A stretch of 64,000 nt of DNA, from positions 3,162,001 to 3,226,000 of the forward strand of contig NZ_JBEWSZ010000001.1 of assembly GCF_040537815.1 (NCBI RefSeq), written 5' to 3'. Both the position numbers and the translations under genes were made by a program. The notes under the pieces are model-generated. The model did not search any database. It saw only the letters and a program-made list of their open reading frames with translations, and was not told where the DNA came from. Positions 34,016 to 42,617 of this stretch are shown here, in pieces (the stretch's first letter is position 1; each line of letters opens with the position of its first letter). Source of the stretch: Mesorhizobium shangrilense. Lineage in GTDB: Bacteria > Pseudomonadota > Alphaproteobacteria > Rhizobiales > Rhizobiaceae.

Positions 34016-34482
34016 CGGCCGAGACTGCAACGGGCCGGCAACTGACAGCTCAGGACCAGTCCTACGGTGACATCGCTGTTGGCGATTGGTTCGAGACCGA
34101 TGCCGTGACCGTCACGGAGCAGATGATCGACGCTTTCGCCGAACTGACAGGCGACCGTTTCGAAATCCATATGAGCGAGGCAGGCGCGGAACGCCACGGC
34201 TTCCAAGCCCGCGTCGCCCATGGATTGCTGGTACTGTCGCTGGTGGACGGATTGAAGAACCAGGCGCAGGCCGGGTTTCGGGCAATCGCTTCGCTAGGCT
34301 GGGACTGGACTTTCGCCGCACCCGTCCTTGCCGGCGATGAGATTCGTGCACGCATCGTCGTCGCGAACAAACGGGAGACACGGAATACGGCGCGCGGGAT
34401 CCTCACCCTGCGCTTCGCCGTCACCAACCAGCGCGGGGAACCGGTGCAGTCCGGAGAGAACAAGCTGATGGTCTATCGCTAG
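34012..34482 (+). CDS. MaoC-family (hot-dog fold) hydratase
   Basis: A 156-residue hot-dog-fold protein of the R-specific enoyl-CoA hydratase type: ELTGDRFEIHMSEAGAERHG, then RVAHGLLVLSLV, matching the hydratase-2 motif with Asp and His. Its ATG overlaps the stop of the aldo/keto reductase gene. It would hydrate an enoyl-CoA produced by the acyl-CoA dehydrogenase encoded in the divergent operon. Alternatives within the family include acyl-dehydratases such as mesaconyl-CoA hydratase relatives. Confidence 0.85.
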   Translation: MTAETATGRQLTAQDQSYGDIAVGDWFETDAVTVTEQMIDAFAELTGDRFEIHMSEAGAERHGFQARVAHGLLVLSLVDGLKNQAQAGFRAIASLGWDWTFAAPVLAGDEIRARIVVANKRETRNTARGILTLRFAVTNQRGEPVQSGENKLMVYR

Positions 34483-34502
34483 GTCAGTCGAGCTGTCTCT
34501 CG

Positions 34503-34610
34503 TCTAGGGCAATTCCAGGAAAAGTGTGAAACGGTTTTCCGTCCGGAATTGCGTCGAAACAAAGAGTTAGAGCGGTTCGCCGTTTCCGTGAAACGGTGAA
34601 CTGCTCTAGA
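34503..34610. repeat. RIME1-like rhizobial intergenic mosaic element
   Basis: About 108 bp with two large imperfect palindromes: GCAATTCC (34509-34516) pairs with GGAATTGC (34545-34552), and AGAGCGGTTC (34569-34578) pairs nearly with GAACTGCTCT (34598-34607), with internal GTTTC/GAAAC complementarity. Size and structure fit RIME1 elements known from Rhizobiales. It lies between the maoC and Dabb genes, and its end contributes the Dabb stop codon. Confidence 0.7.
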
Positions 34611-34917
34611 ACCGAAGATCGACGACCGTCACGCCATCAATGCCGCCTTGCGTGTACGCCACGATCCGCGCACCGATCTCCTCGTGCTTTGGATCGCGAA
34701 GATAGCCGTCACGCGCATTCTCATCTGCGAAGTCGACCCAGAATGCATCATGGTTGCCCCGGATCAGGTCGGTTTCCACGCTGACATTCGACCCGCCATG
34801 AAATGCGACAATGCCCGGCACGTGATCCCGCAAGCGATCCAGTTCCTCATAGAGCCCGGATTTGGTTTCGGCGCTGACATCGGCGCGAAAACGCAGCAGC
34901 ACAAAATGGCGGATCAT
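34606..34917 (-). CDS. Dabb (stress-responsive alpha/beta barrel) domain protein
   Basis: A 103-residue protein starting MIRHFVLLRFRADVSAETKS, with DHDAFWVDF-like strands and a terminal YTQGGIDGVTVVDLRF; this is the Dabb ferredoxin-like barrel. Some Dabb proteins are cyclases or small-molecule binders; most are uncharacterised. ATG 34917 is preferred over 34935. The stop codon TAG (34606-34608) is formed by the end of the RIME element, so the C-terminus may have been altered by its insertion. Confidence 0.8.
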   Translation of the reverse strand: MIRHFVLLRFRADVSAETKSGLYEELDRLRDHVPGIVAFHGGSNVSVETDLIRGNHDAFWVDFADENARDGYLRDPKHEEIGARIVAYTQGGIDGVTVVDLRF

Positions 34918-34980
34918 CGCCCCTCCCTTCCCCATTTATCGCAGTCTCGGCTGGCTATTTTGCCGGCAAATTGACAAGCA

Positions 34981-35751
34981 TCAGAACCGTGCAGGCCTTT
35001 TTTCACGGAAGGCAGCCAGCCCTTCCTGGAGGTCCTCGGACCGTGCGGCCGCTATACCTGCCATCGCCTCCAGAACGCGCTCGGACTCCTCGCCTTCGGC
35101 GGCATTGACCAGCATCTTTGTCAGCTCGGTCGCAAGTGGCGCTCGGCTGTAGACCTGCGCGGCGACCTGACGGGCCCTGTCCATTCCCATACCGCTCTCC
35201 ACGACATGATCGACAATGCCGAGACCAAGCGCCTGCCGGGCATCGAAGACCTCGCCGAACAGTGCCATGCGCCGCACCAGTTGCGCGCCGAAACGGCGCG
35301 CGGCGCGCTGTGTGCCCGACCAGCCCGGAATGATGCCGAGCCCGGTTTCCGGCAGAGCGATCCTGACATGCTGCTCGGCAATCCGCAGGTCCGCGCAAGC
35401 CGCCAGTTCCAGTCCACCGCCGAACACATCGCCATTGAGGACGGCGATCACCGGTTGCCTAAGCCGGGCAATGGCGGCAAAGGCATCATGGCCTTCGCGC
35501 AGCCAGAAGCGCCCGAAATCGTCTGGTGACTTGCCGCTCCAGGCCTGGATATCGCCGCCTGCCGAAAAGGCCCTGTTGCCGGCGCCGGTCAGGATCACCA
35601 CCCTGACTGCGGCGTTGTGCTCGATGGTCCGGCAGGCCGCCACAAGCCCCTCGATCATCGCCATATCCAGCGCATTGCGCTTCTCGGCACGGTCGAGCGT
35701 CACCACCGCGACCTGGCCGTCTATCTCAAGGTTGAGCTGACCCTCCGACAT
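34981..35751 (-). CDS. enoyl-CoA hydratase/isomerase family protein
   Basis: A 256-residue crotonase-fold enzyme: TLDRAEKRNALDMAMIEGLV, the oxyanion-hole segment NRAFSAGGDIQAW, and ALPETGLGIIPGWSGTQRAA, which carries the usual second catalytic Glu region. ATG 35751 shares one base with the stop of the CoA-transferase gene (TGATG), so the two are co-translated. It would act with the acyl-CoA dehydrogenase and MaoC proteins of the same regulon in a beta-oxidation-like sequence. Confidence 0.9.
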   Translation of the reverse strand: MSEGQLNLEIDGQVAVVTLDRAEKRNALDMAMIEGLVAACRTIEHNAAVRVVILTGAGNRAFSAGGDIQAWSGKSPDDFGRFWLREGHDAFAAIARLRQPVIAVLNGDVFGGGLELAACADLRIAEQHVRIALPETGLGIIPGWSGTQRAARRFGAQLVRRMALFGEVFDARQALGLGIVDHVVESGMGMDRARQVAAQVYSRAPLATELTKMLVNAAEGEESERVLEAMAGIAAARSEDLQEGLAAFREKRPARF

Positions 35752-37343
35752 CACTCGGCGGCCACGGCGGGACGAAAATGGCTGTCCATGCGGTCGGGAA
35801 TGAAAAGATGCCCCGACATCGGGCGGATGGTGTCGGCAACCGCCAGCGGAAACGCCGCCTGGCCCAGAATGTCCCGGTTCAGATCGATTCCGGGCGCGAT
35901 CTCGGTGACCGTGACCTTGCCGTCGATGAGGCGAAGCACGCAACGCTCTGTAACATAGGTGACATCTTGGCCCTGTGCCGTCGCCCGCTTGCCTGAAAAG
36001 GACACCTGCTCCACGTTTGGCACCAGCTTGGCAACCTTGCCCTCCTTGTCGATGGAGAGCTTGCCGTTGCTGACCGAGAGCTTTGCCCCGGCGTTGAAGT
36101 AGCCGGAAAAGACGATCTTCTTTGCCCGTGAGGTGATGTCCACGAAACCGCCGGCGCCGGCGGTGACGTGCGGCCGCGCCGACAGTTTCGAGACGTTGAC
36201 CGATCCGTCGGCACCGATCTGCAGGAAAGAAAGCAGCGACGCGTCGAAACCCGCCGCCTGAAAATAGGTGAACTGGTGCGGCGAGGCGACGAACGCCTCG
36301 GCATTTGCCGAGCAGCCGAACTTGAAGTCGAGCAGCGGAATGCCGCCAACCGCACCCTGTTCGATCACCCAGGTCACTTCGCCGTGCCGGCCTTCCTCAA
36401 GGAAGATGCGCGGTACATTGGCCGAAATGCCAAAGCCAATGTTGACGACCCATCCGCGCTGCAATTCCATCGCAACCCGGCGCGCCATCGTTTTGGCCGC
36501 GTCGAATTCCGGCAGCCGGAAAGTGTCGAGCGGCCTGAACAATTCACCTGAAATGGCCGGATCGTAAGCCGTCGCGGTGGTCTGCATCTGTTCGGGATCC
36601 TCGACGATCATGTCGACCAGAACGCCGGGCACGCGCACGTCATGCGGGCGCAGCGTGCCGGCCTGGGCGACATGCTTGACCTGCGCGATCACCACACCGC
36701 CGCAATTATGCGCGGCAAGCGCAAGTTCCATCGCGCCGAGATAGGCTCCCTCATGCTCGAAGGTCAGGTTGCCGCGCTCGTCGGCCGTCGTGGCTCGAAT
36801 GATCGCGACATCCGGCTTGATCGACGGGAAGAACAGCCATTCTTCACCCTCGAAGCCGATCTTGCGCACGATTGGCCGTGCGCGTGCGCGGGCATTCATG
36901 GCGCAACCGTCGAGGTCGGGATCGACGAATGTTTCGAGGCCGACCTTGGTGATCACGCCCGGGCGATGTCCGGCCGCTTCACGCAGGATGTCGAACATGA
37001 TGCCGCTCGGCACGTTGTAGGCGGCGATACGGTCTTCGCCAAGCATCTGCCAGATCAGCGGTGGCTCGGACGACGACGGCCCCGACGGATAGGAGCCGCC
37101 AATGATGGTGTCGATCATGCCGTCCCGGGCCAGATGGTCGACGCCCTTGGTGCCGAACATGTCGCCGGCCGCGATCGGATGAACCATCGTCAATCCGGCC
37201 GGATGGCGCTCGTCACGATAGCGCTCGCCAAGTGCCTTCAGGACCAGATCGGGGCAGCACAATCCACTCGACGAATTGACCGCGACAATCGCGCCATCCT
37301 TGACTGCCCTTGCCGCATTCACTGCGCTGGTAACCTTGGACAT
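35751..37343 (-). CDS. acyl-CoA:acetate/propionate CoA-transferase (family I)
   Basis: A fused two-domain CoA-transferase of about 530 residues. The N-terminal domain has VAVNSSSGLCCPDLVLKALG and MVHPIAAGDMFG; the C-terminal domain has WVIEQGAVGGIPLLDFKFGC, where Glu is the expected nucleophile that forms the glutamyl-CoA thioester. It would activate a carboxylate by CoA transfer. The start could be ATG 37343 or 37361, neither with a strong ribosome binding site. A TetR-type operator at 37371 precedes it, and the enoyl-CoA hydratase follows. Confidence 0.88.
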   Translation of the reverse strand: MSKVTSAVNAARAVKDGAIVAVNSSSGLCCPDLVLKALGERYRDERHPAGLTMVHPIAAGDMFGTKGVDHLARDGMIDTIIGGSYPSGPSSSEPPLIWQMLGEDRIAAYNVPSGIMFDILREAAGHRPGVITKVGLETFVDPDLDGCAMNARARARPIVRKIGFEGEEWLFFPSIKPDVAIIRATTADERGNLTFEHEGAYLGAMELALAAHNCGGVVIAQVKHVAQAGTLRPHDVRVPGVLVDMIVEDPEQMQTTATAYDPAISGELFRPLDTFRLPEFDAAKTMARRVAMELQRGWVVNIGFGISANVPRIFLEEGRHGEVTWVIEQGAVGGIPLLDFKFGCSANAEAFVASPHQFTYFQAAGFDASLLSFLQIGADGSVNVSKLSARPHVTAGAGGFVDITSRAKKIVFSGYFNAGAKLSVSNGKLSIDKEGKVAKLVPNVEQVSFSGKRATAQGQDVTYVTERCVLRLIDGKVTVTEIAPGIDLNRDILGQAAFPLAVADTIRPMSGHLFIPDRMDSHFRPAVAAE

Positions 37344-37370
37344 GAGGCCGCTCACCCGCATCGTGTAAAG

Positions 37371-37384
37371 TAACTGTTTAGTTA
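37371..37384. promoter_or_regulatory. TetR-type operator (5 of 6 arm pairs)
   Basis: TAACTGTTTAGTTA. On the minus strand TTGACC lies 19 nt upstream and TAATAA (16-nt spacer) runs into the operator, so repressor binding would cover the -10 region of the CoA-transferase promoter. Confidence 0.7.
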
Positions 37385-37500
37385 TTATCATGTCATCGGA
37401 TTTGGTCAAGGCCGATCTGCGGTGGCGGCGACGCCCTCCGCCAAATCGCCGCAAAATCAACACCCGGCGGTCTTGCCAACGGCGCGACGGATGATAGAAG

Positions 37501-37514
37501 TAACTATTCAGTTA
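37501..37514. promoter_or_regulatory. TetR-type operator (5 of 6 arm pairs)
   Basis: TAACTATTCAGTTA, 39 nt before the ATG of the aldo/keto reductase gene at 37554; a TTGCCA hexamer at 37473-37478 could be its -35 element. Confidence 0.68.
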
Positions 37515-37553
37515 TTTATAACAGGCAACCCGGCAACGGTGGGGAGGCAAGCC

Positions 37554-38372
37554 ATGAACATCTTTTTCCAGAAGACGCACCAGAGGGCTTTCGGCACGTT
37601 CCCGTTACGCCATGACGCCTGCATGGCTGCGATCGCCATTGCGCTTGACGTCGGCTATCGGGCGTTCGACACCGCGCAGATGTACGGAAACGAAGCCGAG
37701 GTCGGAGAAGGCCTTGCCCAGGCCCATGTGCCGCGCCAGGATCTTTGCATCACCACAAAAGTCCACCCCGACAACTACGCTGAAGCGCTCTTCCTGGCCT
37801 CCGTCGAAAAGAGCTTGAAGGATCTGCGGCTGGATTATGTCGACGCGCTGCTCCTGCACTGGCCGCCACTTGACGGCGACATTGCGTCACCCCTGAGGCT
37901 GCTTCAGAGCGCGCAGGACAAGGGCTTGGCACGCCACATCGGCCTGTCGAATTTCACCGCCAGCATGATGCGCGAAGCGCGCAGCATCCTTGATGGCCCG
38001 ATCGTTGCCAACCAGGTCGAGTTCCATCCGCTTCTCAACCAGGACATCCTGCTTGGGGCGGCTAACGCGACCGGCATTCCGCTATCGTCCTTCACCTCCG
38101 TTGCCCGCGGCGAAGTCTTCAAATATCCGCAGTTCGCCGAAATCGGCAAAGCCTATGGCAAATCCGCCGGCCAGGTGGTGCTGCGCTGGATCCTGCAGAA
38201 AGGGGTTTCGGTGAACACCATGTCGACCAAGCCCGAGAATATCCGGGCGAATTTCGACATCATGGATTTCACGCTGTCCAGCATCGACATGGCGCGCATC
38301 GACGCGCTCACCCACACGAACAAGCGCATCATCGGCTCCGACCTGGTGCCGTGGGCTCCCGACTGGGATTGA
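37554..38372 (+). CDS. aldo/keto reductase (2,5-diketo-D-gluconate reductase-like)
   Basis: A 272-residue AKR5-like reductase: Asp in GYRAFDTAQMYGNEAEVG, the Tyr of MYGNE, Lys in ITTKVHPDN and His in DALLLHWPPLDGD, followed by GLARHIGLSNFT. Family members reduce keto-sugars or keto-acids with NADPH. ATG 37554 has a GGGGAGGC ribosome binding site. It is monocistronic, with an operator upstream and a strong hairpin terminator 28 nt downstream. Confidence 0.9.
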   Translation: MNIFFQKTHQRAFGTFPLRHDACMAAIAIALDVGYRAFDTAQMYGNEAEVGEGLAQAHVPRQDLCITTKVHPDNYAEALFLASVEKSLKDLRLDYVDALLLHWPPLDGDIASPLRLLQSAQDKGLARHIGLSNFTASMMREARSILDGPIVANQVEFHPLLNQDILLGAANATGIPLSSFTSVARGEVFKYPQFAEIGKAYGKSAGQVVLRWILQKGVSVNTMSTKPENIRANFDIMDFTLSSIDMARIDALTHTNKRIIGSDLVPWAPDWD

Positions 38373-38399
38373 CAGGGCCTCCGAGCTTCGGAACGTAGA

Positions 38400-38436
38400 C
38401 GAAAAAGCGGCAGCCCGCACTGCTGCCGCTTTTTCG
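38400..38436. terminator. bidirectional intrinsic terminator
   Basis: A 15-bp perfect stem, CGAAAAAGCGGCAGC (38400-38414) with GCTGCCGCTTTTTCG (38422-38436), closes a 7-nt loop. The A-run on one side and T-run on the other give a U-tract in both directions, and it lies between the convergent aldo/keto reductase and GMC genes. Confidence 0.9.
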
Positions 38437-38448
38437 AGAGAATTACGG

Positions 38449-40050
38449 TTACCTGTTGCCGCGAATGAGGTCAGATGCCTTTTCGCCGATCATGATCGTT
38501 GCGGCATTGGTATTCGAACCGATCAGGCTGGGCATGGCGGACGAATCGCAGATGCGGATGTTTTCCAGTCCCCGCACGCGAAGTTTCGGATCCACCACCG
38601 CCATGGTATCGACGCCCATCTTGCAGGTGCAGGTCGGATGATAGGAGGTGCGGCCATAACGGCGCGCATAGTCCTCATAGTCCTTCTGCGTCCTGACGTT
38701 GTCATCAGGCAAATGCAGCCGCTTGATGTACTTTTGCAGCGAAGCCTGCTGGAAAATCTCGCGGCTGATGCGCACCCCTTCCGCCGAGATTTTCAGATCG
38801 GCGGGATCGGCTAGAAAATTCGGATCGATGATCGGCTTGTCGGCGGGGTCGGCCGAACGCAACCGGACGGTGCCGCGGCTTTTCGGCCGAAGCGTGTAGG
38901 AATTGAGCGTGATGCCTGAGCCCGAAGGGACGCTCGGAACACCGTCCTCGGCGCCGGCACCGGCCAGGAAATGAAACTGCAGGTCTGGAATGGCGGACGA
39001 TCGGTCGCCATACCAGAACGCACCGCCTTCGACGACGTTCGACGTCACCGGACCGCTCTTGAACAGCTTGTACTGCAGACCTGCCCAGAGCATCCAGTGA
39101 AGCTTGTTGTACTTGTCGAGGCTGGTCGGGCCTTTCAGCTCGGCGACGATATCGACACCGTAATGGTCGGTGAGGTTCTCGCCGACGCCGGGCAGGTCGT
39201 GGACGATTTCGATGCCGTGCTGTTTGAGATGCGCCGCCGGCCCGACACCCGACAGCATCATGATCTTTGGCGAACCGATCGCGCCAGCGGTGACCAGCAC
39301 CTCGCTGTCGGCACGCGCAATGCGCGCCTCGCCGGCACGTCGGTACGCCACGCCGATGGCTCGAACGCCCTCGAAGAGGATGCGGTCGACCAGGCATCCG
39401 GTCTCGACCGTCAGGTTGGGGCGGCTCTCGGCCGGCCGGAGATAGCCGACAGCCGCGGAACAGCGCCGTGCATCCTTGGTGGTTGTCTGATAGACGCCGG
39501 CACCTTCCTGCACCGTGCCGTTGAAATCGGGATTGTAGGGCATGCCGAATTCCTGGCATGCCTGCACGAAGGCTCGCGTCGTCGGTTGCGGATCGGGGAT
39601 ATTCGAAACACCGAGCGGACCATCGGTGCCGTGCATCTTGCCAGAAAATGTGGTGTTGCCTTCCGAGCGCAGGAAATAGGGTTGCACATCGGCGAACGAC
39701 CAGGCGTCGGCGCCCTCATCACGCGCCCAGCGGTCGTAGTCGGCGGGATGTCCGCGCGTATAGACCTCTGCGTTGATGGACGAACCGCCACCGATCACCT
39801 TGGCCTGCGCATAAGGGATCTCGCGCTGGTTGGCATGTTTCTGCGGCGCGGTCTTCAACCCCCAGGTCAAGGGACCGGAGGTCATCTTGGCGAAGCCTAC
39901 CGGCATGTGGATGTAAGGGTTGGTGTCGCGGCCCCCGGCTTCGAGCAGAAGCACGCGCGCATCGGCATTTTCCGACAGACGCGCTGCGAGCACGCAGCCC
40001 GCCGAGCCGCCGCCAACGATGACGAAGTCGTATCCGCGTTCGCTTGTCAC
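38449..40050 (-). CDS. GMC-family FAD-dependent oxidoreductase (choline dehydrogenase-like)
   Basis: A 533-residue GMC oxidoreductase with the FAD-binding YDFVIVGGGSAGCVLAARLS at the N-terminus, the PROSITE-like GGGSSINAEVYTRGHPADYD, and a C-terminal HPTCTCKMGVDTMAVVDPKL containing the active-site His. I place the start at GTG 40050, overlapping the aldehyde dehydrogenase stop as GTGA. Choline dehydrogenase is its nearest named relative, but in this sugar/alcohol operon an alternative alcohol or polyol substrate is likely. Last gene of the operon that begins at the sugar-binding protein. Confidence 0.88.
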   Translation of the reverse strand: MTSERGYDFVIVGGGSAGCVLAARLSENADARVLLLEAGGRDTNPYIHMPVGFAKMTSGPLTWGLKTAPQKHANQREIPYAQAKVIGGGSSINAEVYTRGHPADYDRWARDEGADAWSFADVQPYFLRSEGNTTFSGKMHGTDGPLGVSNIPDPQPTTRAFVQACQEFGMPYNPDFNGTVQEGAGVYQTTTKDARRCSAAVGYLRPAESRPNLTVETGCLVDRILFEGVRAIGVAYRRAGEARIARADSEVLVTAGAIGSPKIMMLSGVGPAAHLKQHGIEIVHDLPGVGENLTDHYGVDIVAELKGPTSLDKYNKLHWMLWAGLQYKLFKSGPVTSNVVEGGAFWYGDRSSAIPDLQFHFLAGAGAEDGVPSVPSGSGITLNSYTLRPKSRGTVRLRSADPADKPIIDPNFLADPADLKISAEGVRISREIFQQASLQKYIKRLHLPDDNVRTQKDYEDYARRYGRTSYHPTCTCKMGVDTMAVVDPKLRVRGLENIRICDSSAMPSLIGSNTNAATIMIGEKASDLIRGNR

Positions 40051-41546
40051 GATACCCAAGGCTCTCGCTTCCCGAGTTCGATATGGACGGACTTGATCTG
40101 GGTGTATTCCTCGACACCGTAGATCCCGGCTTCTCGCCCCCATCCCGATTGCTTGAAGCCGCCCAGCGGCAGTTCCGGTCCGCCGGCAAGCGTGGTGTTG
40201 ACCCAGAAGCGTCCGGCGCGCACGCGTCGCGTCACGGTCAGCGCCTTGTCGATGTTCTTGGTCCACACGCTGGCCGCCAGCCCATAGACTGTGTCGTTGG
40301 CGATGGCGATCGCCTCTTCGACCGTGTCGAACGGCATGATGCTGAGTACCGGACCAAAAATCTCGTCGCGCGCGATCGACATGTCGCCGGTCACGTCGCC
40401 GAACAGGGTCGGCGCGATGTATTGGCCACGGCCGAAGTCGAGCTGATCGCCGCCGCAGACCAGCCTGGCGCCCTCCGCCCTGCCCTTCTCAATATAGGAC
40501 ATGATGGTGTCGTTCTGCGCGGCCGTGGTGATGGCGCCGACCTGTGTGCCCGGATCAAGCGGATCGCCGACCTCTATCTTCGCGAACTTCGCCGCGACCA
40601 TTTCCTCGAATGCGCGGGCCACCGAACGTTCGACGATCAACCGGCTGCCGCTGACGCAGCATTGGCCGGTGTTGAAGCCGATGCCGAAGGCGACGCCGTC
40701 GGCGGCGTCTTCCAGATCGGCGTCGGCAAAGACGATCTGCGGGTTCTTGCCACCGAGTTCCAGGCCAAGCTTCTTGAAGTTGCCGGTGGCCGCCTGGACA
40801 CAGCGCCGGCCCACGGAGGTCGAGCCGGTGAAGGACAGCATGTCGATGTCCATATGCTCCGTCATCGCTTGGCCGATCGTGCTGCCCGATCCGGTCACCA
40901 CATTGTAGCAGCCGGCCGGCAGCCCGGCTTCCGTCAGCACTTCGGCAAGGATCAGCGTCGTCGCCGAGGTCACTTCGGACGGCTTGGCGACGATCGTGCA
41001 ACCGGCGGCAAGAATGAACGGCACGCGCTCGCACAGGATGAGGAAGGGAAAATTCCAAGGCGTGATGAGACCGACGACCCCGATCGGCTCGCGCGTCACC
41101 AGTCCGAACAGGCGGTCGCCGAGATTGTTGAAAGCGTCGCCATGCAGGGCGCGGGCAGCACCAGCCGCGTATTCGAAGATGCCGGCGCAACCGTCGACCT
41201 CGGCGCGGGCCTGGCTGATCGGCTTGCCGTTCTCCAGCGTTTCCCAAAGCGCGATCTCTTCGGCACGCCGGCGGATGATCTGTGCGGCCCGCAGCAGCAC
41301 GCTCGCCCGTTCGACCGAGGGAATGCGCGACCAGCGCCCATCCTCGAACGCGCGCCGCGCCGCGGCCACCGCAAGGTCGAGATCATCCTTGGTGCATTTC
41401 GGAATGCGTGTCACCGCAACGCCATGTCCCGGGCTCCGCCGCTCGAAATAAGGACGCGATCCGGCTTCGACGACCTTGCCGTTGATGAAGAAACCGAACG
41501 TCCTTGGACTGGACGGCAGCAGAAGGTTGGCAGGTTGATGGTCCAT
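40047..41546 (-). CDS. NAD(P)-dependent aldehyde dehydrogenase
   Basis: A 499-residue aldehyde dehydrogenase: TPWNFPFLILCERVPFILAA, the catalytic Glu in LGLELGGKNPQIV, the nucleophilic Cys in FNTGQCCVSGSR and the C-terminal EIFGPVLSIMPF. It would oxidise the aldehyde made by the alcohol or GMC dehydrogenases on either side. It lies 35 nt after the alcohol dehydrogenase gene and overlaps the GMC start. Confidence 0.92.
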   Translation of the reverse strand: MDHQPANLLLPSSPRTFGFFINGKVVEAGSRPYFERRSPGHGVAVTRIPKCTKDDLDLAVAAARRAFEDGRWSRIPSVERASVLLRAAQIIRRRAEEIALWETLENGKPISQARAEVDGCAGIFEYAAGAARALHGDAFNNLGDRLFGLVTREPIGVVGLITPWNFPFLILCERVPFILAAGCTIVAKPSEVTSATTLILAEVLTEAGLPAGCYNVVTGSGSTIGQAMTEHMDIDMLSFTGSTSVGRRCVQAATGNFKKLGLELGGKNPQIVFADADLEDAADGVAFGIGFNTGQCCVSGSRLIVERSVARAFEEMVAAKFAKIEVGDPLDPGTQVGAITTAAQNDTIMSYIEKGRAEGARLVCGGDQLDFGRGQYIAPTLFGDVTGDMSIARDEIFGPVLSIMPFDTVEEAIAIANDTVYGLAASVWTKNIDKALTVTRRVRAGRFWVNTTLAGGPELPLGGFKQSGWGREAGIYGVEEYTQIKSVHIELGKREPWVS

Positions 41547-41581
41547 AGTCTTCTCCTGGGCCCGTTGAATCCCGGCTCCGA

Positions 41582-42610
41582 TCAGATTGCAATCTGCGTC
41601 TTGAGAGCACCCGGTCGATCCTTCAGCGTCTCGAACGCCTCCTGGATCGCCGCGAGTTGGTAGGTGGTGTTCACAAAGGGGGCGACGTCGAACCGGCCAT
41701 GCAGCAAAAGGGTCAGCGCATCATGCATGTCCTCTCCCATGCCCGCGACCGATCCCTTCACCGAATTTTCCTTGAGCACGGTGTCGAGCAGCGCCAGCGG
41801 AATGCTGTCCCCGGGACCGGTGATGCCGAATGCCGCGACATGGCCGCCGGGCCGGATCAGGTCAAAGGCCTGGGCATAGAGCTGCGGCAGGCCGACGCTT
41901 TCAATGACGATGTCGGCACCGCGCCCGCCAGTCATCTTGAGCACGGTGTCCTTGACCTGCGAGGGATCGCTCACAACCGCGTCGGCGCCTGCCTGCATGG
42001 CGAGCCGCGCACGCTCCCCGGAAAGCTCGACCACAATGATGGGGGCGGCCCCGACCAGCCGCATCATCTGGATGTGAAGATTGCCGATCGGACCGGCGCC
42101 GAGAACCACGACGGACTGGCCAAAGCGCACTTTTGCCTTGCGCGCCGCGCGTACGACGCAAGCGATCGGTTCGGTCAGCGCCAGCGTCGCCGGCGCCGCA
42201 TCAGCAGGTGCCGGAATGACCAGCCTGTCTGGAATGGCGACATATTCCGCGAATGCGCCGTCACGAGAGATGCCGACCTGGCGCACCTCCGCGCAATTGA
42301 GCACCTCGTTCCTGCGGCAATAGTAGCATGCGCCGCAGCCGATATTGATATCGGCCACCACCCTCTGCCCGAGGGCAAACCGGCCAGCCCTGTCCCCCAC
42401 CCGGCTGATCGTGCCGGTGAACTCGTGGCCGGGGACGATGGGTAGCCTTTCCATGGCATAGTGGCCGTTGAACATGTGGATGTCGGTGCCGCAGATTCCG
42501 CAGCGATCGACCCTGATGAGGACCTCATCGGGTCCACAGCCAGGGACAGGCAGTTCCCTGACCTCGAAGCGTCGCGGCGAGACCAGGACCGCCGCCATCA
42601 TCGTTTCCAT
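41582..42610 (-). CDS. zinc-dependent medium-chain alcohol dehydrogenase
   Basis: A 342-residue MDR protein: catalytic zinc site RCGICGTDIHMFNGH and VPGHEFTG, structural zinc Cys cluster in GCGACYYCRRNEVLNC, and the nucleotide motif VVLGAGPIGN. It resembles sorbitol/threonine dehydrogenases. It follows the permease gene by 7 nt, so its substrate is probably the polyol or sugar taken up by that importer. Confidence 0.92.
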   Translation of the reverse strand: METMMAAVLVSPRRFEVRELPVPGCGPDEVLIRVDRCGICGTDIHMFNGHYAMERLPIVPGHEFTGTISRVGDRAGRFALGQRVVADINIGCGACYYCRRNEVLNCAEVRQVGISRDGAFAEYVAIPDRLVIPAPADAAPATLALTEPIACVVRAARKAKVRFGQSVVVLGAGPIGNLHIQMMRLVGAAPIIVVELSGERARLAMQAGADAVVSDPSQVKDTVLKMTGGRGADIVIESVGLPQLYAQAFDLIRPGGHVAAFGITGPGDSIPLALLDTVLKENSVKGSVAGMGEDMHDALTLLLHGRFDVAPFVNTTYQLAAIQEAFETLKDRPGALKTQIAI

Positions 42611-42617
42611 GGCTGGG

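Noticed and set aside
38449..40050. Calling the GMC gene betA and the aldehyde dehydrogenase betB (glycine betaine synthesis)
   Set aside because: The genes lie in a sugar importer/alcohol dehydrogenase operon under a TetR-type operator, and no betI or choline transporter is present, so choline as substrate is not supported.
40044..41663. Long plus-strand open frame opposite the aldehyde dehydrogenase gene, and similar ones at 38971-40122, 43556-45142 and 4940-6169
   Set aside because: All mirror strong minus-strand genes with conserved catalytic motifs; the antisense products show no family signature.
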